A stretch of DNA of 64,000 nucleotides, taken from the NCBI GenBank assembly GCA_948465565.1, contig CAOJXR010000003.1, positions 29,214-93,213 of the forward strand, in the 5' to 3' direction. Positions 39,515-49,011 of the stretch are shown piece by piece. Below the pieces are notes generated by a model that did not search any database, was not told the origin of the DNA, and saw only the letters and a list, made by a program, of their open reading frames with translations. The position numbers and the translations under genes were made by a program. Within the stretch, counting starts at the first letter, position 1. Each line of letters starts with the position of its first letter. The stretch comes from an uncultured Clostridium sp. (lineage in GTDB: Bacteria; Bacillota; Clostridia; TANB77; CAG-508).

Positions 39515-40459
39515 TTATTGTAATGGTACACCTATACTATATATTTTGTCTGATTTATTTATTTCTTCTTCCTCTGATTGTTCTTCTCCAGTATAATTAT
39601 TCATTATCCTAATTTTATTAAAATTAATATAATTATCTTCTGTTTGTTCATCAAAATATTTTTGGAAAGTTATTTCAAATGTTCTTGTTTCATTTGGTTC
39701 TAAAACCATTGTAGCATTTATTTTTGATGGCATTCTATTTTCTGAGCCTGTTTCTAAAAATATCTCATCTCCAACTAAACTATCATACATTACTATGTCC
39801 TTATTTGTTTTGTTGGTTATTCTAACTGAATATATTTCATAGCCATAATATTGTAATTTATTTTCTATTCTTATTTTTACATTGTCATCTTCTGCTACTT
39901 TTTTTGGCTCAGTATTTTGTATGTAATTATTAACACATAATTGCAATTTGTCTCCATTTTGTTTTATTGTTAATTTTTCCTCATAATATGCATATTCTTG
40001 ATTTGTTAAGCCTGTTGTTATGATATCATCAATTATTTTGATGTTATATATGTAGTATCCTCCACTATTTGAATAATTTTGAATACTGTATCTTTTTTTT
40101 GTTTTAAATATTGATGATGCATATCTTTCGAATTCTTGAAAAGAGTCGTCAAAAACATATCTTTTGCAATCATCTGTTAATAATTCATACGCTTTTGAAA
40201 AGTCTTTGCTATTGCATTTGTTTATGTAGTCATCTATTAAATCTTCTATTGGATTTTGTAATTTTTCTGGAACGTTGTAATCGCTTTTTACTACAACTTC
40301 GTGTGGTGTATATGTTGTATTTAGTACTTCTGGTTGTTTTCTATGTCCTAATAAATAATTTATTATTAGGATTGCTACCCACACAATGATTATAAAGAAA
40401 ATCATGTTTTTATGTTTTTTTATGAAATTTCTAATTTGTAATCTCCATTTTAATAACAT
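39515..40459 (-). CDS. VirB8/TcpC-like membrane protein with NTF2-like fold
   Basis: 314 residues. An N-terminal helix (about 20-37) is followed by an NTF2-like domain (IEDLIDDYINKCNSKDFSKAYELL) and a second beta-rich domain with EPNETRTFEITF. This is the architecture of VirB8/TcpC scaffolds in Gram-positive type IV systems. It lies between the large hydrolase gene and a second, smaller NTF2-like protein. The identification is by shape and context. Confidence 0.65.
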   Translation of the reverse strand: MLLKWRLQIRNFIKKHKNMIFFIIIVWVAILIINYLLGHRKQPEVLNTTYTPHEVVVKSDYNVPEKLQNPIEDLIDDYINKCNSKDFSKAYELLTDDCKRYVFDDSFQEFERYASSIFKTKKRYSIQNYSNSGGYYIYNIKIIDDIITTGLTNQEYAYYEEKLTIKQNGDKLQLCVNNYIQNTEPKKVAEDDNVKIRIENKLQYYGYEIYSVRITNKTNKDIVMYDSLVGDEIFLETGSENRMPSKINATMVLEPNETRTFEITFQKYFDEQTEDNYINFNKIRIMNNYTGEEQSEEEEINKSDKIYSIGVPLQ

Positions 40460-40468
40460 TTTTTCCTC

Positions 40469-41023
40469 CTAATCTTTAAGGTTTGCACTGAATGACATTT
40501 CATAATTGTTGTAATCTTTTTCAACTATTACAAAATCTGTTTCTATTTTTCCTTTTACCATATCTGCTACTGTGACTTTTACTACATACATATTTCCTGT
40601 TTTGTTATTTCCTAATCTTTCTATGTTGTCATATGTAACGCCTAGCATGTTAGTTTTAAAGTTTTCTTTTGCATATTCTGTAAATTCTTCTAAGCTTGAG
40701 AAATAGTTGCTTTTATAGTCTTCGTTTAATTTATTATATGCTTCTTGATATTTGCCTTGGTCTATGTTGTCAAAGAATATACCTATATATCTTTTCATTC
40801 TGTTTGCTTCTGATAATGTTTTTATTTCGTCTTCTGTAGTAGTTGTTGTGTTGATATTATTAGAAGATGTTGTTTGAGAATTCCCTGATTTATTTTCTTG
40901 TTTATTGGGCTTAGGAATTATTAAGCTTATAATTACGCACAGAGTAGCAATCATGGCTACTGCCACAATTGCTACTATTATTATGTATTTATTATTGTTG
41001 TTTTTCTTTTTTATAATACTCAC
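40469..41023 (-). CDS. Small NTF2-like membrane protein (VirB8-like)
   Basis: 184 residues. A lysine/asparagine start, one helix (~13-33), a Thr/Ser/Asn-rich linker and a single NTF2-like domain (YIGIFFDNIDQGKYQEAYNK, SSLEEFTEYAKENF). It is similar in design to the 314-residue neighbour, 9 bases downstream, and the two may pair. No catalytic residues are expected in this fold. Confidence 0.65.
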   Translation of the reverse strand: MSIIKKKNNNNKYIIIVAIVAVAMIATLCVIISLIIPKPNKQENKSGNSQTTSSNNINTTTTTEDEIKTLSEANRMKRYIGIFFDNIDQGKYQEAYNKLNEDYKSNYFSSLEEFTEYAKENFKTNMLGVTYDNIERLGNNKTGNMYVVKVTVADMVKGKIETDFVIVEKDYNNYEMSFSANLKD

Positions 41024-41040
41024 TTCCTTGTTTTACGAGT

Positions 41041-42921
41041 CTATAAACTATCAATATATGTATCTATATCCATATTTGGATTTGAACTTCCTGCTGCTTT
41101 ATACTGTGAATGTGTGTTATTTACTGCATTTGCTAAGTTTCTAATTTGAATTGCTGTAACTACTGATTTTTCTTCTGCTGTCCAGCTATGTCCTAATGGA
41201 TTTGTTGATGGGTCGTTAAAGTCTAAATCTCCGCTTAACGCCATATCTTGCAATTCTTTTAAATGTGTCATTCCTGCTGCTGTATGTGGGTCATAATCTG
41301 TTGGATTTACTCTTCTTAAATCACGTAATGCACGTTGAATGTCATTATTAAGCATATCCATGTTTGTTCCAATTAAACTTTGTGCATATGATTTAAGGTT
41401 ACTCTTATGCGTTGCGTCTGTAGAATAATTATCAAATGCAAAGTTATTGTTATTTGATATTAAACTAGCATATTTTTCTAAGTCAGTTTCGCTTGCTTGT
41501 ATGTTTTGTTTGCTTCCTGCTGCTTTAGGGTCGTCACTCATTAATGCATTAACTGTTTTATATGTTTGAAGTCCAACTTGAGCTGCGTTTGCTGATGAGT
41601 TTAACCCTACTTCATATCCCGCTGCAACTGCACCAGCTCCAACTGGTAACATTTTCTTTGAAAACTCTCCAAGTTTTGTTTCACTAAATGCTTTTGCTGT
41701 CTTTCCTACACTACTGCTGCTTACTCTTCTTCCAATATTCTTTCCAAAGGCTGTTTGTCCAACTACTTTTCCTCCTGTGCTTCCAACTTTTGCAACTGTT
41801 TCTCCAATTTGTTTAACTACTGCCATTGATGCAACTGTTTCTCCTAAGCTTGATGCTGAACCAAATCCGAAGATTTGTTTAACTATTTTCTCTGCCTTCC
41901 ATATAAAGCTCATACATAGAATTGCTAGTACCATTTTAGGTATTGAGCCTTCCCATGATAATAAGTCTATTGCGCTTGATACGAAAACTATGTATATAAT
42001 ACAATGGAATGGTTGTATCAAAACATTGAACATGAATTCTTTTAACCAGTTGTTTAATGCTTGTGCTTTTCCATCTTTTACTTTATCTATTGAATATGTA
42101 ATTGTTATAAGTGGTGATATTATTATTAAAAATCCTATTGTTAGCATACGTCTAACATATGAGAATAAGAATGCTGTTGTCATACCAACTAACATTGCAT
42201 ATACAATTAGTGATCCCCAGGATACTGTTGCTACACCTACTGCACTTCTGATTGCTAGCTGTGTTGTTATTCCTGAACCAATTTTTGTTCTTACTGGTAT
42301 TTCTAGTAGTCCTATTAATGCGTTGTTTGCTTCTACTGTGAACATTATTATGTAGTTTAGGAAAAATACTAATGCGAAACTTGTTACCCAATCCATAAGC
42401 ATATTTTTGTATTTTGCTTGATCTGATGCGACTGTTGATATTGCCATACGGATTCCTATATATATTAAAACTACTAATAATATTATAATTGCTAATATTC
42501 TAAGTACATAATACCATGTTGCTACATTTACTCTTATTGTTTGTATAACTCCTGTATTTCCACTTAGGTCGAAAAAGTCGATATTGGTAAGTCCTACTTT
42601 ATTGAAGAATAAATCATCTGGTGTAAGTATTCCTTCTATATTGCTTCCTCCAAGCATTGATATACCTGTTAAAATTGCTTGAAGAGCCATTACAATTAGA
42701 AGTAGTGGTATCCTGATTACAATTGTAAGTAAGCCTACTACTCCGTCTATTACGGTTCCAATTCCATCCCAGATTGCTCCCATAATGTCGTCTCCGCCGA
42801 GTGATTCACTTATTTCATTTACAACTGTAGCATTGCTTGCTAATACTGGTCTTCCAAATAGGTTTGCTATGACTAGTATTACACACAGAGCAACTACAAT
42901 TTTTAGAACTTTTTTCTTCAT
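41041..42921 (-). CDS. VirB6/TrbL-like channel protein B
   Basis: 626 residues. A signal-like N-terminus and about seven membrane helices (residues ~60-345) are followed by a soluble helical C-terminus. The core carries LTIGFLIIISPLITITYSIDKVKDGKAQALNNWLKEF-type residues shared with its upstream neighbour and, more weakly, with the amidase fusion gene. Such proteins form the inner-membrane channel of Gram-positive type IV systems. The gene is directly followed by the small VirB8-like gene. Confidence 0.8.
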   Translation of the reverse strand: MKKKVLKIVVALCVILVIANLFGRPVLASNATVVNEISESLGGDDIMGAIWDGIGTVIDGVVGLLTIVIRIPLLLIVMALQAILTGISMLGGSNIEGILTPDDLFFNKVGLTNIDFFDLSGNTGVIQTIRVNVATWYYVLRILAIIILLVVLIYIGIRMAISTVASDQAKYKNMLMDWVTSFALVFFLNYIIMFTVEANNALIGLLEIPVRTKIGSGITTQLAIRSAVGVATVSWGSLIVYAMLVGMTTAFLFSYVRRMLTIGFLIIISPLITITYSIDKVKDGKAQALNNWLKEFMFNVLIQPFHCIIYIVFVSSAIDLLSWEGSIPKMVLAILCMSFIWKAEKIVKQIFGFGSASSLGETVASMAVVKQIGETVAKVGSTGGKVVGQTAFGKNIGRRVSSSSVGKTAKAFSETKLGEFSKKMLPVGAGAVAAGYEVGLNSSANAAQVGLQTYKTVNALMSDDPKAAGSKQNIQASETDLEKYASLISNNNNFAFDNYSTDATHKSNLKSYAQSLIGTNMDMLNNDIQRALRDLRRVNPTDYDPHTAAGMTHLKELQDMALSGDLDFNDPSTNPLGHSWTAEEKSVVTAIQIRNLANAVNNTHSQYKAAGSSNPNMDIDTYIDSL

Positions 42922-42930
42922 TTTCCTCTC

Positions 42931-44121
42931 CTATTTACCTTTTAATCTTTTAACTGGCATATATGCTGACATTGAATGGATTGACGTCATCTTTCTCATT
43001 CCTAATATGTTCTTAACTATTTTTTCAGCTCTTGATAATGACATAAAGAATATTACTGCTAGTAATGGTGCAACTGTAAATATCTCTGCTGCTGATATCA
43101 TAAATACCATATATATTGCTGCATGCAATGGCTGGATAAATGCATTTACTGTATATTCTTTAAACCAGGTATCAAACATCTTTGATTTTCCTCCGCCTTT
43201 GCCTGCTATTGATGTTTTAGTTGAATATGTTATTGTTATTAATGGTGAGATTATTATTAAAAATCCCATTGACATCATCCTGTTTAAATACATCAAGAAG
43301 AATTTTATTTGATAAAATGTCATTACTAAGTACATAAGTGCTACTGCTACATATGACCAACCAGTTGTCTCGTTCATTAAATTGAGTACTTGCCATACTA
43401 AGTTTTGCTCAAAGGTTTTAGGTGTTATGTTTGCTAGTATTTGAACTAATCCTCCTGATATTAAGCTTACGAGTCCAATTATGTATGGCATTAAGAATAT
43501 TAATATCATACTTACAAGCCAATCTTTTAGCATGTCTTTGTATTTTGCCATCTGGCTTGCTACTGTTGATAGTGCCATTCTTATTCCTAAATATATTAGC
43601 ATTATCAATCCACAGAATACTGCGATTATTTTTGTTAAGTAATAAAATACTGCAACTGATTCTTTTATAACTTTGTTAAAATCATTATCATTTGGTTCTG
43701 ATAAAAAATAGTCAGCATCAAATAATTCAATTTTGTTAAATACTGTATCTTCTATTGTGAACCAGTTTACGAGTCTTCCTCCACTTAGAAAAGTATTGTC
43801 TGCACCTCTTGTAACTATTGTTATTATCATTGATACTATCATTACGGGTGTAAGAAATACTGTCGTAACAGCTGCTACTAAGGCTGAGCCTAAACTAAAG
43901 GTTTCACGAATTTGTTTCGTTTTTGTTCCAGCTTGTGTGTTTATTTCCGCTTTTGCTTGGTCTCGTAGCTTTTCAAATGAATTTTGAGTGTAACTGTTTT
44001 GTATTTCGTCAAAATTCTGGCTATTGACTTCTAAGCCGGTGTCACTTGCATATATGAAATTAGGTATTAGTGTTGTGAATAATAATACGAATATTATTAG
44101 ACTTATCAGCTTAGATTTCAT
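42931..44121 (-). CDS. VirB6/TrbL-like channel protein A
   Basis: 396 residues, with signal peptide and about six helices. It shares SMGFLIIISPLITITYST and a W-FKEY-type segment with channel protein B, showing that they are paralogues. It ends in a short basic tail (PVKRLKGK) without the long soluble domain of B. It lies 9 bases upstream of B and 23 bases after the VirB4 ATPase gene, in the usual order ATPase then VirB6. Confidence 0.8.
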   Translation of the reverse strand: MKSKLISLIIFVLLFTTLIPNFIYASDTGLEVNSQNFDEIQNSYTQNSFEKLRDQAKAEINTQAGTKTKQIRETFSLGSALVAAVTTVFLTPVMIVSMIITIVTRGADNTFLSGGRLVNWFTIEDTVFNKIELFDADYFLSEPNDNDFNKVIKESVAVFYYLTKIIAVFCGLIMLIYLGIRMALSTVASQMAKYKDMLKDWLVSMILIFLMPYIIGLVSLISGGLVQILANITPKTFEQNLVWQVLNLMNETTGWSYVAVALMYLVMTFYQIKFFLMYLNRMMSMGFLIIISPLITITYSTKTSIAGKGGGKSKMFDTWFKEYTVNAFIQPLHAAIYMVFMISAAEIFTVAPLLAVIFFMSLSRAEKIVKNILGMRKMTSIHSMSAYMPVKRLKGK

Positions 44122-44144
44122 TTGCCCTCCTTCTTCTTTTTCGT

Positions 44145-46100
44145 TTATTTTTTTGCAGCTATTTTGTTCATATTTGTTTCAATAAATTCGAATTCCTTCT
44201 TAGTTGGTTGGATTGCGATTATTGCTGTGTCTTCGCCAACTTTTAATAATCCTTCTCCTCTTTGGCATGTTGTTAGGAAGTATGCTTCACCATCACTTAG
44301 TTTGAATACTTCTTTAATATATTGTATTTCTGATTTATCTTGTGCTAAGAATAATTTTGTGTCTGATGATGTAAGTACTGCTTCAACTTCTTTTTTCTCA
44401 TAGAAATCTTGGAATCTTTGTGACATTACAGCTAGTGATACATTTCTTTTTCTTGCACGTCTTGCCATTGTGTTTAAAAAGTCTACAGCTTCTGGGTATG
44501 GAAGTAGCATCCATGCCTCGTCTATAAGTACTCTTTTCTTTGATGCTTTGCTTTTGTCCTCACTATTTTTCTTAACGTATTTTTCCCAAATCCAAGAAAG
44601 AAGAACTTGCTGTGCAAGTGGTCTTGCAAATCTTTCTTCTAGTTGAGAAATATCTAAGTTTATAAATGGCATTCCATCTAGTAATTCGAATGTAGATTGT
44701 CCATCAAAGTAAGCCATTTGTCCATTATACTCTCTTACATACTGTCTCATAACTTTTATTAGATAACTGTAATGGAATCTGTAGTCAGGGTTTTTGTTTT
44801 CTTCTGCTTTTTTCTGAATTCTTGCATACCAACTTCCTACTGTTGGCATATCTTTTTTCTCTTTTTCAAGTCTGTCTTTTACTATGCTTGATGCATTTTT
44901 GTATAAACTTTCTACATTTCCTGTTACACCAATTGCTGCATATTCTTCTGCGACTGCTTCTGAAATTATTTGTTTTGTAAGCTCGTTTACTTCTCTACTT
45001 CTTGTACTTCCTCTTGCCATTGTTAATAATGATTGCGTTACGTCTTCTACTTTATTTTCAACGTTTAGTACTACTCTTTCTTTTCCTGTTATTTCATCTT
45101 TTACTATTTCAGGTTCTATATCAAATAGATTTATGATTGTTTTTGAGTTTGGGCTTATTGTTACATTTACGCCACCAAGTGCGTCTGCAACTACTCCATA
45201 CTCGCCTTCTGCATCTAGTGCTAAGCTTTCAATTCCCATAAGAACTGATGACCTTGCTGTTAATGTTTTTATTGTAACACCTTTACCAGCACCAGATTTA
45301 CCGAATATAACCATGTTGTAGTTTGTTAATGTTGGGCTGAAGTTGTCAAATAATATTGGTAATCCTGTTTGTCTGTTAAATCCTAGTGGTATTCCTTTTT
45401 CGTGTCCTATTTCTGATGTGAAGAATGGGAATACTGTTGACATTGAACGTCTGTCAAATGTGTGGAATTTTTTTATTCTATTATCGCAAAATGGCATATT
45501 GCTTCTAAATGCTTGGTCTTGTATTGCCCATGCTGGTTTTACTCCAATTAGGTTCTTTGCCATTTCTGCTGATAGCAATTCTGTGTATTTTTCTAATTCT
45601 TCTATACTATATGCAAATAATGTACATACTATAGAAGATTCAAATAATTTATTAAATCCTGCTGCTATTTGGTCTCTTAATTCTTCTGCTTCTGCTCTTT
45701 TTTGTGCTAGGATTCTTTCTCTATTTATGTCTCCTCTATCCCATGCAACAATTCTTTCTGATTCAAGTTCATTGATTGTTCTGTTAAGTTCAGTTTGTGA
45801 TGTGTTTTCTCCTACTGGATTTATAAATACTGATACATTTAAGTCTCCAAAAGTATACATTCCTCTTAAAAATTCTGGAAATGTACACATTCTTGGAAGA
45901 GTGGATACTATCATGCTTCTTGCATATCTCGTTCTACTTGATGCTATTTGTAAGTAATTTGCATTGCTTGCATCTATTCCGGCTGGAGCAATTAAGTCTT
46001 TTAATGAATTTCTGTTTTTCTCTAAAAAGCTTTTTGCTTGTTGTTCTTCTTGTTTTTCAATTATTTGTTCATCTGTTTGTGCTTTTTTCTTTTCGTTCAT
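44145..46100 (-). CDS. VirB4/TraC-type secretion ATPase
   Basis: 651 residues. Walker A IFGKSGAGKGVTIK lies near residue 270 and Walker B RVLIDEAWMLL near 530. Further conserved parts are SLALDAEGEYG, NLDISQLEERFARPLAQQ and MSQRFQDF. These identify the hexameric ATPase that powers assembly and transport in type IV systems. The N-terminal 230 residues are a shortened VirB4 N-domain; the preceding gene supplies a protein that looks like the rest of it. Start codon ATG at 46100, stop-to-start contact with the upstream gene. Confidence 0.93.
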   Translation of the reverse strand: MNEKKKAQTDEQIIEKQEEQQAKSFLEKNRNSLKDLIAPAGIDASNANYLQIASSRTRYARSMIVSTLPRMCTFPEFLRGMYTFGDLNVSVFINPVGENTSQTELNRTINELESERIVAWDRGDINRERILAQKRAEAEELRDQIAAGFNKLFESSIVCTLFAYSIEELEKYTELLSAEMAKNLIGVKPAWAIQDQAFRSNMPFCDNRIKKFHTFDRRSMSTVFPFFTSEIGHEKGIPLGFNRQTGLPILFDNFSPTLTNYNMVIFGKSGAGKGVTIKTLTARSSVLMGIESLALDAEGEYGVVADALGGVNVTISPNSKTIINLFDIEPEIVKDEITGKERVVLNVENKVEDVTQSLLTMARGSTRSREVNELTKQIISEAVAEEYAAIGVTGNVESLYKNASSIVKDRLEKEKKDMPTVGSWYARIQKKAEENKNPDYRFHYSYLIKVMRQYVREYNGQMAYFDGQSTFELLDGMPFINLDISQLEERFARPLAQQVLLSWIWEKYVKKNSEDKSKASKKRVLIDEAWMLLPYPEAVDFLNTMARRARKRNVSLAVMSQRFQDFYEKKEVEAVLTSSDTKLFLAQDKSEIQYIKEVFKLSDGEAYFLTTCQRGEGLLKVGEDTAIIAIQPTKKEFEFIETNMNKIAAKK

Positions 46101-47264
46101 TTACTCTGCCTCCTCTTCTTTTGTTTTTCTCTTTCTTGTTGTTTTTACTTTGGCTTTTTTTACTTCTTCTTTTGCTCCATTGTATGTTACTTCGTCTAAT
46201 TGGTCTTTATATTGGTCAATTAACTCGTTTGCTCTTTCTTTTACTTTTTGTTCTTCTTTCATTTCTTCAATTTGTTTATATTTGTCTGCTCTTACTATGC
46301 TGTCTGTTGCAAGTTCAATTGCTTTTCTATTGATTTCTTCGTCAAGTTTTTCTTGTCTTTTTTGTAATACGTCTTTTCCACTTGAGTATAGTGCATCGTA
46401 TTGTGCGTCAAGTGCTTTAGAAAATTGTAATATTTCTGAGTCATCTCTGTTGTATGCTATATATAGCAATTCTGCAATTTCTTCTGAATTTAATATTTTG
46501 CTTCCAACTTCTGATGCCTGAAGTGAACGCATTGCTGTTTGTGCTCTTGTATATAATTCTGAGAAGCACATTGCATCTACTTCGTCTTTTGGAGTTTCTG
46601 CTGTTGCTCCTGTTTCACTTGCAAAATATGAAAGTATTAGATATGTACGTTGTTGCAATACGTTTTTGTTTAAGCTCATTCTTGCAACATATTCTGCAAT
46701 GTCCATTCCATAATCTAAAACTCTTTCTTTTCTTTTTTTCTCAAATTGAAGTTTTTCTAGTAATCTATCATTTTTTGTTTCTTTTGCTGCTTGTATTCTG
46801 CTGTTTAGCTTTTCTATGTCTTGCGCTATGTCGGATACACGTGTTTTATAGTCTTCTACTATTTCTCTTAAATTTAAGCTTCTTGTTTGGATATATAGTT
46901 GTATTGGAAATCTAAGTGTGTTTAGGAATTGTACGAATCCTTCTTCTACGGCGATTTTTTCTTCTTCTGACATTAAGTCATAGTTTACTCCTGAACATTG
47001 AAGTATCATTATATATTGTGTTCTGTTTTTTCTGATTATCATGTTGTCTTTTACTTCGTCGAATTCCATGAATTTGAAGATTGATTCTCTTGGCATTCCA
47101 TTGAAGTCTTTTAGTTCTTCATCTTTGATTCCAAGTGCCTCTTCTTCTTTTTCCTCTTCTTTTCTATTGTTCATGTATATCATAAGAAAATATGCTGCTA
47201 CTAGGCCTAGAATTATGAATACTAATATCGCTAGAACAATTTGTAGGACTGTTATTATTTCCAT
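46101..47264 (-). CDS. Membrane-anchored TraC/VirB4 N-domain-like protein
   Basis: 387 residues. One N-terminal helix (~7-29) is followed by a domain resembling the front of TraC-like ATPases (RESIFKFMEFDEVKDNMIIRKNRTQYIMILQ, FLNTLRFPIQLYIQTR), then long coiled-coil segments and a basic/acidic tail. No Walker motif is present. It lies directly before the VirB4 gene, so the pair looks like a split VirB4 in which this part anchors the ATPase. This is inferred from position and partial similarity. Confidence 0.65.
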   Translation of the reverse strand: MEIITVLQIVLAILVFIILGLVAAYFLMIYMNNRKEEEKEEEALGIKDEELKDFNGMPRESIFKFMEFDEVKDNMIIRKNRTQYIMILQCSGVNYDLMSEEEKIAVEEGFVQFLNTLRFPIQLYIQTRSLNLREIVEDYKTRVSDIAQDIEKLNSRIQAAKETKNDRLLEKLQFEKKRKERVLDYGMDIAEYVARMSLNKNVLQQRTYLILSYFASETGATAETPKDEVDAMCFSELYTRAQTAMRSLQASEVGSKILNSEEIAELLYIAYNRDDSEILQFSKALDAQYDALYSSGKDVLQKRQEKLDEEINRKAIELATDSIVRADKYKQIEEMKEEQKVKERANELIDQYKDQLDEVTYNGAKEEVKKAKVKTTRKRKTKEEEAE

Positions 47265-47600
47265 CTATTTTTCCTCCTTTGTGTATACGTACATTTTTTT
47301 AGTTTTACTAAATTTTATCCATCTTGTTATTATTTCACTTAATGGCTCTCCGCCTATTTTTTTCGTTACTGGTATTCCTGAAAGTGTAGGTATTTTTATT
47401 GCTCCTATTCCAAAGCCTACTAATGCTAATATTGCTGTAATTATTACTCCTACTAATTTCATTCCTATCATTGAAAATATTAGTAGAAATACTAGTCCTA
47501 TGGCTATTCCGCAGACTGTTGTTATTAATGATTTTACTGTGAATATATAGAATATTCTTGTTTCTCCTCTTAGATTTCTTGGAATGTAATATGTACCCAT
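47265..47600 (-). CDS. PrgI family protein
   Basis: 111 residues, MGTYYIPRNLRGETRIFYIFTVKSL, with two close membrane helices and a short C-terminal tail (GEPLSEIITRWIKFSKTKKMYVY). This is the typical PrgI (PF12666, VirB3-like) layout, always found next to VirB4-type ATPases. The stop of this gene touches the start region of the next one. Confidence 0.85.
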   Translation of the reverse strand: MGTYYIPRNLRGETRIFYIFTVKSLITTVCGIAIGLVFLLIFSMIGMKLVGVIITAILALVGFGIGAIKIPTLSGIPVTKKIGGEPLSEIITRWIKFSKTKKMYVYTKEEK

Positions 47601-47624
47601 AAAAATTTCTCCTTTTCTTTCGTT

Positions 47625-48026
47625 TTATAGTCCTACTGAATTTAAGATATTATAAACTATTTTCCAAATTGCTGTTGCTCCTAGTATAACTACTCCTGCA
47701 ACAACTAATCCTATAAGTTGTTGTTTTAGTTTGGCTGCTTCTTCTGGTGTTGCAAACATGTACTTTATTCCCATTACTATTGTGACTGCGACTAGTACTA
47801 TTACTCCAATTGCTGTTAGTATGTTTGCTACTGGAATTATTATGCTTCCCATGTCGTTTCCTGATATGTTTGCACTGTTTCCATTTTTTCCTGTATTCAT
47901 GAATTGATTTATTGCTGTTTTCATTTCATCAAAACTTCTTATTTCTACAGCAGATACTTCTGGCTGGAATATGTTTATCAAAAATATTGCAATTACTGCT
48001 ATAAAAACTATTTTTAGGACTTTCAT
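47625..48026 (-). CDS. VirB2-like T4SS pilin 4
   Basis: 133 residues, with signal peptide, a hydrophilic stretch (RSFDEMKTAINQFMNTGKNG) and two hydrophobic helices separated by a short polar loop (YMFATPEEAAKLKQQ). This is the cyclic/linear pilin design of VirB2/TrbC proteins. It has its own promoter (48060-48089) and is followed by PrgI, so it probably leads the main operon. It is more divergent than the other three. Confidence 0.78.
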   Translation of the reverse strand: MKVLKIVFIAVIAIFLINIFQPEVSAVEIRSFDEMKTAINQFMNTGKNGNSANISGNDMGSIIIPVANILTAIGVIVLVAVTIVMGIKYMFATPEEAAKLKQQLIGLVVAGVVILGATAIWKIVYNILNSVGL

Positions 48027-48059
48027 CGTCTTTCCTCCCTATTTTGACTAGTTATCATT

Positions 48060-48089
48060 ATTATAATACATTTGTCAGCCTCTTTTCAA
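48060..48089 (-). promoter_or_regulatory. Promoter before pilin 4 and the main secretion operon
   Basis: On the minus strand TTGAAA (48084-48089), 18 bases, TATAAT (48060-48065), about 30 bases before the pilin gene. Confidence 0.7.
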
Positions 48090-48149
48090 CATTTTTTTCG
48101 TATTTGTAACTATAATGTTATATATCTTTTTGGTTAAATTTTTATACAA

Positions 48150-48190
48150 AAAAAGAAGACTATATTTTTTGTATATAATCTTCTTTTGTT
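48150..48190 (-). terminator. Terminator after pilin 3
   Basis: AAAGAAGA and TCTTCTTT arms, with further AT pairing and a U-run on the minus strand, lie just past the pilin 3 stop. Confidence 0.75.
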
Positions 48191-48194
48191 CTTT

Positions 48195-48548
48195 TTATTT
48201 TAATGCTTCTTTTGTGAAATCCATCAACAGTGTTATCAATCCATAAGAACCAAATGCTATTACTGCACCTACTATATATACTGTTGCGTGTTTTTTTATT
48301 TCTGCTTTGTCGTTTGGTGCTGCTGCCATATACTTTATTGCTAAAACTAGTAGCATTATTACTCCTACTGCTACTGTTACTACTTGCATTATTCCTATTA
48401 ACACATTCATTGCTTTTTCAAATGATGATACATGTGTATTAGTTGGATTTATTCCTGAAGTAGCATCAGCTAAAACTACTGTATTACATGAAATAATAAG
48501 AATCATTATTGTTGTTATTATAAAAACTAAAATTTTGTTTTTCTTCAT
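48195..48548 (-). CDS. VirB2-like T4SS pilin 3
   Basis: 117 residues with a signal peptide ending near VVLADA. Two helices flank the loop AIKYMAAAPNDKAEIKKHA. This loop is nearly the same as in pilin 1 and matches the T4SS_pilin family (PF18895-like). The terminator follows directly. Confidence 0.82.
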   Translation of the reverse strand: MKKNKILVFIITTIMILIISCNTVVLADATSGINPTNTHVSSFEKAMNVLIGIMQVVTVAVGVIMLLVLAIKYMAAAPNDKAEIKKHATVYIVGAVIAFGSYGLITLLMDFTKEALK

Positions 48549-48563
48549 ATTGCACCTCCATTT

Positions 48564-48938
48564 TTATGTTATTTCTTTTGTGAATATTTCTACTAGTTTT
48601 ACTAATTGCACTGCTCCGAAAACTAGGAATCCTCCTATTATGACTGGAACAAGTTTCTTTTTTACTTCTGCTTTGTCGTCTGGAGATGTGTACATATATT
48701 TTACTGCTAGCACTAAACATGCTATTACTGATGTACCTACTCCAATATATTGTAAAATCCCTAATATTATGTTTCCTAAATCATATAACGTTCTTACTCC
48801 TCCACTTGATGGGTCTGGTCCGTTTCCTATTACTGCTATTGGATCTATTTCTTGTCCTAGTACTGTTACACTAAAACTTAATATATATATAATTATGAAT
48901 ACGATACTTATTATTTTTACTATTTTTTTCTTATGCAT
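48564..48938 (-). CDS. VirB2-like T4SS pilin 2
   Basis: 124 residues, with signal peptide, then SGGVRTLYDLGNIILGILQYIG and a loop AVKYMYTSPDDKAEVKKKL between two helices. It is followed by pilin 3 after 15 bases. It is related to pilins 1 and 3 but has a different outer segment, so mixed fibres are conceivable. Confidence 0.82.
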   Translation of the reverse strand: MHKKKIVKIISIVFIIIYILSFSVTVLGQEIDPIAVIGNGPDPSSGGVRTLYDLGNIILGILQYIGVGTSVIACLVLAVKYMYTSPDDKAEVKKKLVPVIIGGFLVFGAVQLVKLVEIFTKEIT

Positions 48939-48957
48939 ATTTTCACCTTCTTTTTAT

Positions 48958-48993
48958 AAAAAAAGATTATCATAAGAAATGATAATCTTTTTT
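48958..48993 (-). terminator. Terminator after pilin 1
   Basis: AAAAAAGATTATCAT / ATGATAATCTTTTTT stem with T-runs, right after the stop of the first pilin. Confidence 0.8.
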
Positions 48994-49011
48994 ATTAAAT
49001 TTTTGTTAATT

